In this document: piece after piece, positions 43,179-52,497 of the stretch
Numbering within the stretch: the stretch's first letter is position 1
How the letters are laid out: each line of letters opens with the position of its first letter
Made by a program: the position numbers and the translations under genes
Notes under the pieces: model-generated
What the model was told of the DNA's origin: nothing
Databases searched by the model: none
The model's input: only the letters and a program-made list of their open reading frames with translations
Source of the DNA: JANQQN01 sp964519665
GTDB taxonomy: Bacteria; Myxococcota; Kuafuiibacteriia; Kuafuiibacteriales; Kuafuiibacteriaceae
Direction: 5' to 3'
Assembly (NCBI GenBank): GCA_964519665.1
Contig: CAZFIV010000026.1
Location: 6,090 to 70,089, forward strand
Length of the DNA stretch: 64,000 nucleotides

Positions 43179-43724
43179 TCAGAAGATGGACGCCGGTTCG
43201 CACTCGCAAATCATCATCTGGCCCGGGGGGCCGGCGCTGCCTACCCAGCTGAGGCAGTTGCTCAGCGCGATATTGACCGACCTTTCTGCGCTTTGGCACA
43301 TCGTGTGATAGAGGGAGCCCGTCGATTGCGATTTGATCGAGCAGAAAACGCCCGACTTGCACGACTCCCGGGATGGGCCTTTGCCTACGCCTCCTGATTT
43401 GGTTGTTTTCTTGAGCTTGGTCTCAAGGGCCCGACTGCGAGCTTCATCCGCTCGGCCCGCCTGCTGCGACTCTCGAAGCATGTGAGCCTGCGCTTGCGCG
43501 CGGTCGTAGCGTTTGCAGTCCGAAGGGATGGCTTCGAAGCGCTCGGCTACCGGAACGAACGCCGGGTCTTTGAACTCGGGGTCGACGGTCTCCGCCGCCA
43601 CTTGGTTGAAGTACCGCTCCGCCTCGTCAAACTCCGGGCAGTCGCGCTTTTCCGCAGTGCACGCGGCCACCGAGAAGACCAAAACGAAGACACCGAGGCC
43701 ATGTGCGTCACGGGTCTGGTTCAT
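43179..43724 (-). CDS. Hypothetical lipoprotein, cysteine-rich C-terminus
   Basis: 181 residues from ATG at 43724 (TTG three codons earlier is the other option). The signal ends FSVAACTAEK with lipobox VAAC. The body is acidic to basic, with helix-like segments (DEAERYFNQVAAETV; KRYDRAQAQAHMLRESQQA) and a C-terminal half holding seven cysteines (ESCKSGVFCSIK, HTMCQ, LSNCLSW, ICECE). No named family. Small envelope protein; may be a stress or adhesion lipoprotein. Confidence 0.7.
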   Translation of the reverse strand: MNQTRDAHGLGVFVLVFSVAACTAEKRDCPEFDEAERYFNQVAAETVDPEFKDPAFVPVAERFEAIPSDCKRYDRAQAQAHMLRESQQAGRADEARSRALETKLKKTTKSGGVGKGPSRESCKSGVFCSIKSQSTGSLYHTMCQSAERSVNIALSNCLSWVGSAGPPGQMMICECEPASIF

Positions 43725-43892
43725 AGCGCTCAACTTAACAGCTGAGCCTGTCCCGCGCTATCACCGCCCACCGGACGGTCCCCCCCGCCCGACACCAAGC
43801 GCCGGGCGCGACAAGACCCACGGCCGAGGCGTTGCACCAGGATCGCGGGCAGAAGGGGCGCGGCGATACTCGGCGTCGGGTTCGAAGGCGGG

Positions 43893-45467
43893 TCACCCGA
43901 CGGTGCTGAGCAACGCGGCGACGGTTCCGTAGACGAGCATCGGGACCGCTGTCCGCTTGAGGATGTGGCCCTCTTGGGCGCTGATTCCGAGGATGGAGCA
44001 CACGGCCACGATGTTGTTCAGGCAGACCATGTTGCCCATGGCCGCGCCGACCACCTGGACGCTGAGGATGCCCGTCGGGTCGAGTTCGAGGCGGTGGGCG
44101 ATGGACTGCTGGATCCCGCCGAATGTCAGGTTCGAGATCGTCGCCGAGCCGGAGAAGAAGCTCCCCAAGGCGCCCAAATACGCCGCGAAGTAGGGCCACG
44201 CGGTGCCGGTGAGGTCGGCGAAGAACTCGCCGATGAGGATCACCATCGCGGACTCGCCCCCCACCATCATCAGCTGCACTACCGCCAGCGCCCCGAAGAG
44301 GGCGACGCTCGGCTGGATCATCCGGCGATAGGTTTCGACGGCGGTGCGGCGCAGCTGACCGCCGCCGAGACGAGCCAGGGCGAACGTCAACAGCGAGATG
44401 ACCAGGAAGGGGATGATCGCGGGGATGTACAAGGTCTGAAAGGTCCACCGAGTCTCGGCGTCGAAGATGTTCTCGACGACAATGACGAGTGACCGGCTCA
44501 CCTCGACGTCGGCGAGCGAGCCCAGGTCGATGCGCGTCGAGGGGCTCGTGCCGACCAGCAACCGCTTGATCCCGAGCTGGGGGATCCGGGTCACTACGAG
44601 GATCAGCACTGTGCCCCACAGCGGAAAAGTCGCTTTGAGCAGAGCTCGAAAGCTCGGCGGCTCGCCTGGGCCTGGGGCGCCGGTCTTCGCGAGTCCGACG
44701 CCGGCTTTGGCGAGCCCGACGGTGATCGCGAGGCCGAGCATCCCCCCGACCAGCGCCGGAAACTCATAATTGACGGAGGCCAGGGCGACGTACGGCCCCA
44801 CGCAGGCGCCGGTGGACAGCGCAACGAACCCGAGGCTCGGCCTGAGCGCCGACCACGGCAGGATGGTTCGAAGGCCGACGAGGACGACCGGCAGAGCGGC
44901 GACCGCGTGGATCCGGGCCGCCCGGTAGCCGATGGCCAGCAGGTCGGCGTCATCGAGCGACAGCTGCCCGAGCCCGAACCATAGCGGGGTGCCCACCGCG
45001 CCGAACGAGACCGGGACGCTGTTCATCACCAGGCAGAAGATCGCCACCTTCAGGGGCTCGAACCCCATCCCGACCAGGAGGGGGGCCGCGAGCGCGGCGG
45101 GGGTCCCAAAGCCGCTCGCGCCCTCGATCATGAACGCGAACGCCCACCCAACGATCATCAGCTGGGCCACTCGGTCGTCGGTGATCCCGTTGAGCCAGGT
45201 CCGGATGACGCCCATGCCCCCGGTGGCCTCCATCGTCTTGAACAGAAAGATGGCCCCGGCGATGATCAGGATCGGGACCAATGCGTTGAGGAACCCGTTC
45301 ACCACGGTCGCGTTGACAAGGTTGGCGTCGGCGGCGAAGTAGACTGTTTTGACCGCGTAGACGAGCACCGCGGTGAACGGCAAGGCGACGTGGGCCGGCC
45401 AGCCGTCGCGCTTGGTCATGAGCACGATCATGGCGGCGATCGGCGCGATCGACAGGAGAACATCCAT
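43893..45467 (-). CDS. lldP: L-lactate permease (LctP family)
   Basis: 524 residues from ATG at 45467 (the longer frame to 45614 is spurious). About 12-14 membrane helices; family blocks seen: PAHVALPFTAVLVYAVKTVYF, GWAFAFMIEGASGFGTPAAL, MNSVPVSFGAVGTPLWFGLG, and FFSGSATISNLTFGGIQ near the C-terminus. LctP transporters co-transport lactate (and glycolate) with protons. The upstream gene on the same strand is a dehydrogenase for D-lactate type 2-hydroxyacids, so the pair forms a lactate uptake or export module. Some helices are compact compared with E. coli LldP. Confidence 0.93.
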   Translation of the reverse strand: MDVLLSIAPIAAMIVLMTKRDGWPAHVALPFTAVLVYAVKTVYFAADANLVNATVVNGFLNALVPILIIAGAIFLFKTMEATGGMGVIRTWLNGITDDRVAQLMIVGWAFAFMIEGASGFGTPAALAAPLLVGMGFEPLKVAIFCLVMNSVPVSFGAVGTPLWFGLGQLSLDDADLLAIGYRAARIHAVAALPVVLVGLRTILPWSALRPSLGFVALSTGACVGPYVALASVNYEFPALVGGMLGLAITVGLAKAGVGLAKTGAPGPGEPPSFRALLKATFPLWGTVLILVVTRIPQLGIKRLLVGTSPSTRIDLGSLADVEVSRSLVIVVENIFDAETRWTFQTLYIPAIIPFLVISLLTFALARLGGGQLRRTAVETYRRMIQPSVALFGALAVVQLMMVGGESAMVILIGEFFADLTGTAWPYFAAYLGALGSFFSGSATISNLTFGGIQQSIAHRLELDPTGILSVQVVGAAMGNMVCLNNIVAVCSILGISAQEGHILKRTAVPMLVYGTVAALLSTVG

Positions 45468-45525
45468 GCTGGGTCCAGTCTGAGTGCAGTTCGGGCTCGC
45501 CCGAGGCCGCGGCCCGGTCCGGCCG

Positions 45526-46971
45526 CTACACCGGAGGCAGGACGGCGTTGGTGAGGTCTCGGTCGCGCTTGCCCGCCAGCCACTCTCGGATGTTCGAGAG
45601 GGTCGTGGCGGCAATGTTGCCGAGCGCCTCCGAGGTCAAGAACGCCTGGTGGCTCGTGATGAGGACGTTGTTGAAGGTCATCAACCGGGCCAACAAATCA
45701 TCGGTGATCACGCGGTCCGAGCGGTCTTCGAAGAAGTACTCGGACTCTTCCTCATAGACGTCGAGACCTGCGGCGCCGATGTGCCCGGACTTCAGGCCGT
45801 CGATCAGCGCTTGCGCGTCGACGAGGCCGCCGCGACTGGTGTTGATCAGGACGACCCCCCGCTTCATCCGCTTCACGCGGTCGGTATCGATCATATGATA
45901 CGTCTGTGGGGTGAGGGGGGCGTGAAGGCTCACGATATCGGAGCGCTCGAGGACTTCGTCGAGCTCGCCGTACTGAATCCCAACCCGCGCCGCGTACGCC
46001 GAGTCGGGATAGAGGTCGTAAACCAGGACGTTCATTCCGAATCCGAGCAGAATATCGACCAGACAGCGACCGATCTTGCCGACCCCGATGATCCCCGCGG
46101 TGCGGCCGTACAGGTCGAAGCCCTCCAGGCCGGCGAGGCTGAAGTTGCCCTCGCGCACCCGATTGTAGGCCCGGTGCGTCTTGCGGTTGAGGGTCAGAAG
46201 AAGCGCGACGGCGTGCTCGGCCACCGCGTGCGGCGAGTAGGCCGGCACTCGGACCACGCTGATCCCCAACTTGGCCGCGGCCGAAACGTCGACGTTGTTA
46301 AAGCCGGCGCAGCGGAGGGCGACCAGGCCCACCCCGTTCTCGGCGAGGGCGCCGAGAACCTCGGCGCTCAGGTCGTCGTTGACGAACGCGCAGACGATCG
46401 GATGGCCGACCGCCAGCGCCGCGGTTTGGAGCGACAGCCGGGGCTCGAGGAAAGTAAAGCCGACGTCCGACGGGTCGAGCTGCGTGAAGGAACGCTCGTC
46501 GTACCGCTTCGCGTCGAAGACGGCCACCGGCGTTCCACCAGAGGCGCCGCCCGACATCAGGGTCGCGAGGTGTTGAGTCTTCCCCCGGACCTTCGCAGCC
46601 AGGAACCGGATCACCGACTCGGCGAGGTCCGGCCGACGGTGAAGGCAGCGCTGGAAGCCGGATCGGGGCAAGGTGATCAGCTGGCTTTCGCTGAGCGCGG
46701 TCAGCGTCGCCGACCGTGGTTTGTCGGTGGTCATGCTGGTCAGGCCGCCGACGTCGCCGGCGGTCATCACGCGCAGGTGGACCTGGGCGCCGGTCTCGGC
46801 GCGCTTGTGCACAGCCAGCTGACCGGACTCGACCGCAAACATGTAATCACCAGGGTCTCCCTCGGTGAAAAGGCGCTCGCCCGCCTGGAGGGTGCGCCGC
46901 TCCACGTGGCTCGACAGCTCCTTCAGGGTCTCGGCCTCGCAGTCTTTGAATAGCGGAATGTCACTCAGCAC
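45526..46971 (-). CDS. Cyclic-nucleotide-binding domain fused to D-lactate dehydrogenase
   Basis: 481 residues from GTG at 46971; a TTG at 47010 adds 13 residues without a ribosome-binding site. Residues about 3-120 form a cNMP_binding domain (LSDIPLFKDCEAETLKELS, RLFTEGDPGDYMFAVESG, PRSATLTALSES). Residues about 145-480 are a D-lactate dehydrogenase of the LdhA type: LRCAGFNNVDV, GRTAGIIGVGKIGRCL (NAD site), INTSRGGLVDAQAL and SHQAFLTSEAL with catalytic His. Reduces pyruvate to D-lactate or the reverse, with NADH. The fused sensor suggests allosteric or cAMP-type control of a metabolic enzyme, which is unusual. Upstream of the lactate permease, 58 bases apart. Confidence 0.9.
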   Translation of the reverse strand: MLSDIPLFKDCEAETLKELSSHVERRTLQAGERLFTEGDPGDYMFAVESGQLAVHKRAETGAQVHLRVMTAGDVGGLTSMTTDKPRSATLTALSESQLITLPRSGFQRCLHRRPDLAESVIRFLAAKVRGKTQHLATLMSGGASGGTPVAVFDAKRYDERSFTQLDPSDVGFTFLEPRLSLQTAALAVGHPIVCAFVNDDLSAEVLGALAENGVGLVALRCAGFNNVDVSAAAKLGISVVRVPAYSPHAVAEHAVALLLTLNRKTHRAYNRVREGNFSLAGLEGFDLYGRTAGIIGVGKIGRCLVDILLGFGMNVLVYDLYPDSAYAARVGIQYGELDEVLERSDIVSLHAPLTPQTYHMIDTDRVKRMKRGVVLINTSRGGLVDAQALIDGLKSGHIGAAGLDVYEEESEYFFEDRSDRVITDDLLARLMTFNNVLITSHQAFLTSEALGNIAATTLSNIREWLAGKRDRDLTNAVLPPV

Positions 46972-47281
46972 AGCCGCCGTCAGGTCGCCCCAGCAGAGCC
47001 GTGCCGTCAAGGCGAGAAGCTGAACGCCGTCGTGACCGGCTTAAGCTGATGCTCATCCACCGTGCTTTGAGTCGAGCTTCCTCTCGATTTGGCGGTGCAT
47101 TTGCGCCCCCGGCGGCGATTCGCGAAGGCCGAGTCGTCTCGCCCATAGCCGGCCCATGTTTTGGGTGCACACGCTGCGTCGGCGATGTCGCGGCTGCGGT
47201 CCGAGCCGAGCCGCGGTCGCCGGCTGTGGTTGCGGTCAGGACGAGCGTGGCCCATCGACACGAAGCCGGTATTCTTCGACC

Positions 47282-47581
47282 GTGAACGAACAGAGACACG
47301 GCGCGCTTCGCGTCGAGCCCCTATCCGCGCCGAAGCCATCGGACATCGAGGCCATCATTGCGCCTTTGGATTCGTTTAGTCGCAACCAAGGATTCGCTTG
47401 GGAGCCCGAGTCGCGGGTCTTGGCCCTGCGAGATGAAGCGCAGCGAATCGTCGTCGGCCTCACCGGACAGCTGCTGTTCGGCTGGCTTCGTGTCGAAATG
47501 CTCGCCGTCGACCAGGCCTTTCGGGGCCACGCTTCTAGACCTTCGATCATTGAAGACAAAGGTCCGCTTCGTGCTGGTTGA
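47282..47581 (+). pseudogene. Truncated GNAT acetyltransferase
   Basis: From GTG at 47282 the frame reads VNEQRHGALRVEPLSAPK, then IVVGLTGQLLFGWLRVEMLAV and DQAFRGH, the N-terminal half of a GNAT fold (RGHG is the start of the acetyl-CoA loop). After RGH the frame runs into ASRPSIIEDKG and stops at 47581. The C-terminal half is missing; an adjacent frame gives no better match. A broken GNAT gene. Confidence 0.55.
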
Positions 47582-47668
47582 GTTGCGGCTGGTTTCTGAA
47601 GACTCTGCCGGCGCGCCCGGCGCTGAGCTCGCTCCGAGCCAAGCGTCGGCTGAATGAGCCGATATTAC

Positions 47669-48997
47669 TTAGAAATGAAGCGCGCCGCCGACGTGGAGAC
47701 TGAACTCGTGCACGGTGCTGTCGCTCGAGAATGGCTCGATCCGCACGGTTTCGTCGAAGTCGACGCGGATCGCTTCGATCGTCCCTGATCCGTAGGCGTA
47801 GCGGACGGCGACCACCGTTTCGAAGGTCAGGCGGTCGTCGTCTTCAACGGCCGGATTCAATTCGCGGCGTTGCCGGTATCGACCCCCGACCGTGAAGCCG
47901 TAGTAATCGATGCCGTCGCGAGGCGGTTGCGTCGCGCTGAGGTCCGTGAAGGCGCCGGCGCCGATGGACCACTCTCGTCCAATTTGGTATTCGGCCCCCA
48001 CGCGTCCGTTGAACAGAACGTCCCGCTCGATATTGCGGGTTGGGTTCTTGACCCCGCTTTGGACGTCGACATCGACACTAATCCACAGGCGGTCGCGAAC
48101 CGTATAGGCCAGACCCAACCGAAATCGGGCGGGCGCGTCGGTCTCCCATGCGAGCCGGGAGTCCCCGGAGGTGGTATCGACGAGCACCGACTCCTCGAGC
48201 GCCTTCAGCGTTGCAAGACTATCGTCTCGATTCGAAAAGTAGACCAGCGTGGACGGCGTTTGCAGAGTGGCGCCGAGCCGCCAGTGCGGCGTCATCTGCC
48301 ATTGCGCGCCGACGGCGACCCGCATCGACAGGCCCTGCACGACGCTGAGCTCGGAGACGGCAAAGAAGCTGGAGGGGACCCCCGACCCAGCGCTTTGGGC
48401 GCTACTGCCGAACTGCAGAGAACTCTCGGATCGCACGTATCCGAACGACAAGCTCGCGCCCACCTGTAGATCGGGCCTCGCTCGCCATCCGAAGCCGACG
48501 ATGCCGACCATCTGCTGGCTCTTGTCGGTCAGCGTCACGCTCAGCCGTTCTTCCTCGCCATCGGGGAGCGCGCCCACGACCCGGGTGCGCAGCAGAAGGT
48601 CGGACTGCTGCAGAGTGAACAGACCGAAGCCCACGCGCATCGAGCTCGTGAGCCGGCGCGCGTAGGCGACCGAGCTCGGCACGACGACGATCTCGACGAA
48701 GCTGCCGCCGCCCACAGTGCCGTCGGCCGCCTGGAGGATGCCGCCGCCGTCATAAACGCGAAGCGTATAAGCCGACCCACTCACGTCGATGCTGTCGTCA
48801 TTGATACCCACGAGACCCGCCGGGTTATAATAAAGCGAAGAGGCATCATTGACGACCGCGGTCACCGCACCGGCCGCGATAGCGGCATCGTTGCCCACGA
48901 GGATTTCGTCGTCATTGCCGGCATGAGCCACGCGCGCTCCGAGAAGGCCGACCAACGCAATGATTCCCCACCGCCACATGAACGGCATTTGTGCCAT
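47669..48997 (-). CDS. OmpP1/FadL-type outer-membrane porin
   Basis: 442 residues; three ATGs (48997, 48988, 48979) and TTG 49015 are candidates; 48997 is chosen. Signal peptide ends LGARVAHA. Features of FadL-type barrels: N-terminal NDASSLYYNPAGL (the NPA motif), many beta-strands alternating hydrophobic residues (VGFGLFTLQQSDLLLRTRV; FRLGLAYTVRDRLWISVDV; FTVGGRYRQRR) and the closing FSLHVGGALHF ending in aromatic Phe. Imports hydrophobic compounds across the outer membrane. Stands alone. Confidence 0.88.
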   Translation of the reverse strand: MAQMPFMWRWGIIALVGLLGARVAHAGNDDEILVGNDAAIAAGAVTAVVNDASSLYYNPAGLVGINDDSIDVSGSAYTLRVYDGGGILQAADGTVGGGSFVEIVVVPSSVAYARRLTSSMRVGFGLFTLQQSDLLLRTRVVGALPDGEEERLSVTLTDKSQQMVGIVGFGWRARPDLQVGASLSFGYVRSESSLQFGSSAQSAGSGVPSSFFAVSELSVVQGLSMRVAVGAQWQMTPHWRLGATLQTPSTLVYFSNRDDSLATLKALEESVLVDTTSGDSRLAWETDAPARFRLGLAYTVRDRLWISVDVDVQSGVKNPTRNIERDVLFNGRVGAEYQIGREWSIGAGAFTDLSATQPPRDGIDYYGFTVGGRYRQRRELNPAVEDDDRLTFETVVAVRYAYGSGTIEAIRVDFDETVRIEPFSSDSTVHEFSLHVGGALHF

Positions 48998-49283
48998 CGG
49001 ATTCGATGAGGTCAAGGCGCACTGGCGCCCCGTCGTGAAAGGCCCCCGCCGTCGCCGAGACCCTACCGAACGCTTGTCCGAGTAGGCTTCTCGGGAGCCG
49101 TCATGATGGGTGCGCTCAACCGGCGGGCGAGCGATAGCCGTCCGAGCCGACGTACGCAGTGCCGATCAAGGGTCGCGCTCGACGACCCTCATCAGCGTAC
49201 GTATGTTTGCCTCCCTTTGACGTGGCGAATATTCCGATGTGTTCGGCGCGACCCGCCGCGTGACGGCGTCAGCCGCCGCGAGG

Positions 49284-49514
49284 CTAGCTCGGCCCCTTGC
49301 TGGCGGTCTGGGCCTCTCGGTAGCCCATGGCGACGCTCGTCCACATTCGCTCGTGGGCATAATACGCGAACAGCTTGATGGCCGTGTCAGCTGTGCCGAT
49401 CGCGAGGCCGGCTTCGATGCTCCCCGTGGCCGCCCACGCCAGGCCGCCCGTAATCAGGGCTGCGATCGTGCGCCAAGACAACGTCTTGGCTACGGTACGC
49501 CAGTGGCTCTCCAT
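49284..49514 (-). CDS. DUF2061 membrane protein, cys cluster
   Basis: 76 residues from ATG at 49514; the cysN TGA ends one base upstream of it. DUF2061 pattern: AKTLSWRTIAALITGGLAW and GTADTAIKLFAYYAHERMW with two helices. DUF2061 proteins commonly accompany cysDN genes and often have an inner-membrane location, but their role in sulfate assimilation is not defined. Operon partner of cysN. Confidence 0.9.
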   Translation of the reverse strand: MESHWRTVAKTLSWRTIAALITGGLAWAATGSIEAGLAIGTADTAIKLFAYYAHERMWTSVAMGYREAQTASKGPS

Positions 49515-49515
49515 G

Positions 49516-50730
49516 TCATGGTGCTCCGATGAGGCCGGCCGCGACGGTCTCCTTCGTCCACGGGTCGATGAGGATGAAGCGACCGCCAGGATCGGCAGCG
49601 ACCGGTTCGTGGGTCTGGAGCGTGGCGTGGCCGATGTCGTTGAGGGCCAGCTCGGCGACGTCGGACCGGTACGAGAGGCGCTCGAGGTCGAGCTTGTCGA
49701 CGAGTCGTTGCAACGTCACTGGCGTCTTCTGGGTGCCCACCTTCATCAAGAGTTGGGTCGAAGCGCGCAACGGGGTCGAGCCGAGGCTGGCGACCGTGAC
49801 GTCGAGCTCGGTTTGCGGCACGGGGGCGTCGGTGATCGTCGCGATGAGGTCGCCTCGCGACACGTCGACCTCTTCGGTGAACGTTACCGACACGCTGAAC
49901 GGTGATTCGGCGACCTCGAGGGGCCCATCAAACGTATCGATGCTTGCGATACGCGTCGTTGTACCTCGTGGCAGCACGATGACCGCATCGCCCACCGCGA
50001 GTCGACCGGCGCTGATTCGGCCGGCATAGGCTCGCCCCTCGCCATTCTCTGGACGCAGGACAATCTGCACGGGCAGCCGCCCGCCTTCGCGCCACGGCTC
50101 GTCCGGCGTGAAGGTCTCTAGCCGCTCGAGTAAGGTCATGCCTTCGAACCAAGACAATCTCGGGTTGCGCTCGGTAACGTTTGCGCCCTGAAGGGCGCTG
50201 ATCGGAATGGTGTCGAGCGACGGCAGGCCGAGGGGCGCCAGGTCTGCGTAGATTTGAGCTTCGATCTCGCGGTAGCGCGCCTCTGACCAGTCGACGAGGT
50301 CCATCTTGTTGACGCAGACGACGACGCCCGACAGGCCGAGCATCGACGCCAGGTACGCGTGCCGCCGCGTCTGATCCTGGATGCCGGTGCGGGCGTCGAC
50401 GAGCAGCACGACCAGGTCGGCATGCGACATCCCGGTCAGCGCATTCCTCGTATACTGTGTATGACCCGGGCAGTCCGCGATAATGAAGCGCCGTCGCGGC
50501 GTCGCAAAGTACCGGTACGCGACGTCGATGGTGATGCCCTGTTCGCGCTCGGCGCGAAGCCCGTCAGTGATGCGAGCGAGATCGAAGTCTTCTCCGAGGG
50601 CCTCGAGCTGATCGTCGAACAGACCCTTCGCATCATACAGCAGACGTCCGATCAACGTGCTCTTGCCATCATCGACGCTTCCCGCAGTGGCGAAACGCAG
50701 CAGGCTGATGTGGTCATGCTCGTCGTTCAT
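49516..50730 (-). CDS. cysN: Sulfate adenylyltransferase subunit 1 (GTPase)
   Basis: 404 residues, start overlapping the cysD stop (TGATG). GTPase motifs: GSVDDGKST (G1), DCPGHTQYTRN (G3) and NKMDL (G4). CysN hydrolyses GTP to drive CysD in forming adenosine 5'-phosphosulfate from sulfate and ATP. No fused APS kinase (CysC) is present, which fits with reduction via APS by the neighbouring CysH. Cytoplasmic heterodimer. Confidence 0.96.
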   Translation of the reverse strand: MNDEHDHISLLRFATAGSVDDGKSTLIGRLLYDAKGLFDDQLEALGEDFDLARITDGLRAEREQGITIDVAYRYFATPRRRFIIADCPGHTQYTRNALTGMSHADLVVLLVDARTGIQDQTRRHAYLASMLGLSGVVVCVNKMDLVDWSEARYREIEAQIYADLAPLGLPSLDTIPISALQGANVTERNPRLSWFEGMTLLERLETFTPDEPWREGGRLPVQIVLRPENGEGRAYAGRISAGRLAVGDAVIVLPRGTTTRIASIDTFDGPLEVAESPFSVSVTFTEEVDVSRGDLIATITDAPVPQTELDVTVASLGSTPLRASTQLLMKVGTQKTPVTLQRLVDKLDLERLSYRSDVAELALNDIGHATLQTHEPVAADPGGRFILIDPWTKETVAAGLIGAP

Positions 50731-51743
50731 CAGAAGTATCCCTTTCGTTTGCGATCTTCCATCGCCGTATCGGAGACCTTGTCGTCGGCGCGAGCGCCGC
50801 GCTCCGTGACCCGTGCGGCGGCGACCTCAGCGACGACCGTGTCGAGGTCGGAGGCCGTCGACTCGATCAAACCCGTGCATTGAAGATCGCCCACAGTGCG
50901 GACGCGAACCCTCCTCGTCTCGACGGTCTCGCCGGGGCGCATGGTCAACAGGTCGCTGGCCGCCAGCCACTGACCGCCGCGGCGCACGACCGCGCGGTCG
51001 TGGGCGAAGTAGATCGAAGGGACCTCGAGGCGTTCGCGGCGGATGTAAGCCCAGACGTCGAGCTCCGTCCAGTTCGACAGCGGAAACACGCGCAGCTGCT
51101 CGCCGTCGCCGAGCTCGGCGTTGTACAGGTCCCACGGCTCTGGCCGCTGCTTTCTCGGGTCCCACTGCCCGAAGGCGTCGCGGAAGGAGAAGATGCGCTC
51201 TTTGGCGCGAGCCTTCTCCTCGTCCCGGCGGGCGCCGCCGACCGCCGCGTCGAATCCGTTCTCTCGCAGCGCTTCGAGGAGAACGGGGATCTGCAACTGG
51301 TTGCGGCTAGCGCCGTGCGGCGGCGTGGGGACCTTTCCGGCAGACATCGCGGCCTCGACCTCAGCCACGATCAAGCGGGCGCCGAGCGCTGCGGCCCGCC
51401 GGTCACGAAAGTCGAGCACTTCGGGGAAGTTGTGACCGGTGTCGACGTGCAGAAGCGCGAACGGGAGCTTCGCCGGCCGAAACGCCTTTTCGACCAGCCT
51501 CAGCACGCAGATCGAGTCTTTGCCCCCGGAGAACAAGACAACAGGTCGCCGCGCCTCCGCGGCGACCTCACGAAGGATGTGGATGGCCTCCGATTCGAGG
51601 CGATCGAGGGCGGAGATTGTCTGTTTTTGCGGACCGATGTAGGAAGCGGAGGCGCGTCGGCTGTTCGGGCCTAAGCGATTCCTATCAGGGCTTTCTAGAG
51701 GATGATCGAGCGCATCGAGCGCCACCGACGTCGAGTGGAGCAT
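50730..51743 (-). CDS. cysD: Sulfate adenylyltransferase subunit 2
   Basis: 337 residues from ATG at 51743, which leaves an N-terminal extension of about 45 residues compared with the family; the remaining open frame to 52124 is a shadow of cysH. PP-loop: VVLFSGGKDSICVLRL; other conserved parts are HVDTGHNFPEVL, ARRDEEKARAKER, SNWTELDVWAYI and TGLIESTASD. Catalyses sulfate + ATP to APS + PPi with CysN. The start faces cysH across a 34-base divergent promoter. Confidence 0.95.
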   Translation of the reverse strand: MLHSTSVALDALDHPLESPDRNRLGPNSRRASASYIGPQKQTISALDRLESEAIHILREVAAEARRPVVLFSGGKDSICVLRLVEKAFRPAKLPFALLHVDTGHNFPEVLDFRDRRAAALGARLIVAEVEAAMSAGKVPTPPHGASRNQLQIPVLLEALRENGFDAAVGGARRDEEKARAKERIFSFRDAFGQWDPRKQRPEPWDLYNAELGDGEQLRVFPLSNWTELDVWAYIRRERLEVPSIYFAHDRAVVRRGGQWLAASDLLTMRPGETVETRRVRVRTVGDLQCTGLIESTASDLDTVVAEVAAARVTERGARADDKVSDTAMEDRKRKGYF

Positions 51744-51756
51744 CTTTCTACTGGCA

Positions 51757-51811
51757 CTTTGTCTGTTATAATGTACAATGTCCAGCATTATGACTGTTGT
51801 GACAGACAAAG
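51757..51811. promoter_or_regulatory. cysD/cysH divergent promoter: extended -10 plus interrupted inverted repeat
   Basis: A perfect extended -10, TGTTATAAT, occupies 51764-51772 facing cysH; the predicted start of transcription is at or near the ATG at 51778, so cysH mRNA may be nearly leaderless, or translation may begin at ATG 51790. A 10-bp inverted repeat CTTTGTCTGT (51757-51766) / ACAGACAAAG (51802-51811) flanks it, with an inner pair ATAATG (51768-51773) / CATTAT (51786-51791). An operator for a sulfur-status regulator is plausible; no -35 box is seen. Confidence 0.55.
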
Positions 51812-52497
51812 CGTCCGCGGCGCGTGCTCTGCTGCGCGAGGCGTCGGCGCGGTTCGAGGATCGTCTCGTCCTCACCACTGCCATCGACCTCGAAGGGAGC
51901 GTTTTGGCGCATATGGTGGCCCAAGCGGCGTTGCCGATACGCCTGGTGACCCTCGATACGGGCCTTCTGTTTTCGCAGACATATGCCACTTGGAAGCAGC
52001 TGGAGACCGAGCTCGGGATCACGATCGAGGCGCACGAGCCCGCGCTGTCGCTCGAAGCCCAGGCGGCGGCAGAAGGGGCCGACCTGTGGCGGGACCGACC
52101 CAATCGATGCTGCGAAATCCGCAAGGTCCAGCCGCTTCAGCGGCTGTTGCGATCGGTCGAGGCCTGGATTACCGGCATTCGCCGCGAGCAGACGCCGGAG
52201 CGCGCTGACGCGCCGTTCGTGGGCTATGACGAACGCTTCGCGGTCATGAAGTACAACCCACTCGCCGATTGGGCGCAGGTCGAGGTGAAAGACTACCTGC
52301 GCGCGTATGACGTTCCGTACAACCCGATGTTCGACAATGGCTATCCGAGCATCGGGTGCGCGCCGTGCACTCGCGCCGTCGCCGAAGGCGAGGACCCGCG
52401 CGCGGGTCGCTGGGGGGGCTTCGACAAGCGTGAGTGTGGCCTGCACTTCGCGACGGAGCCCGACGGGACCGTTCGGTTGAAGAGGACGTCGGCGTGA
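51778..52497 (+). CDS. cysH: APS reductase (assimilatory, 4Fe-4S)
   Basis: 239 residues from ATG 51778 (ATG 51790 is the alternative). The pattern CC(111-112)...CxxC(194-197), NRCCEIRK and GCAPCTR, is that of the 4Fe-4S adenylylsulfate reductases, and ECGLH (219-223) gives the catalytic Cys220. LVTLDTGLLFSQTY and TGIRREQTP bind APS. Reduces APS to sulfite with thioredoxin-like donors. First of a plus-strand operon joined by overlapping stop/start codons to the siroheme and sulfite reductase genes. Confidence 0.95.
   Translation: MSSIMTVVTDKASAARALLREASARFEDRLVLTTAIDLEGSVLAHMVAQAALPIRLVTLDTGLLFSQTYATWKQLETELGITIEAHEPALSLEAQAAAEGADLWRDRPNRCCEIRKVQPLQRLLRSVEAWITGIRREQTPERADAPFVGYDERFAVMKYNPLADWAQVEVKDYLRAYDVPYNPMFDNGYPSIGCAPCTRAVAEGEDPRAGRWGGFDKRECGLHFATEPDGTVRLKRTSA

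Noticed and set aside
51744..52124. N-terminal extension of cysD
   Set aside because: It lies antisense to cysH and has no similarity to CysD; ATG 51743 fits better.
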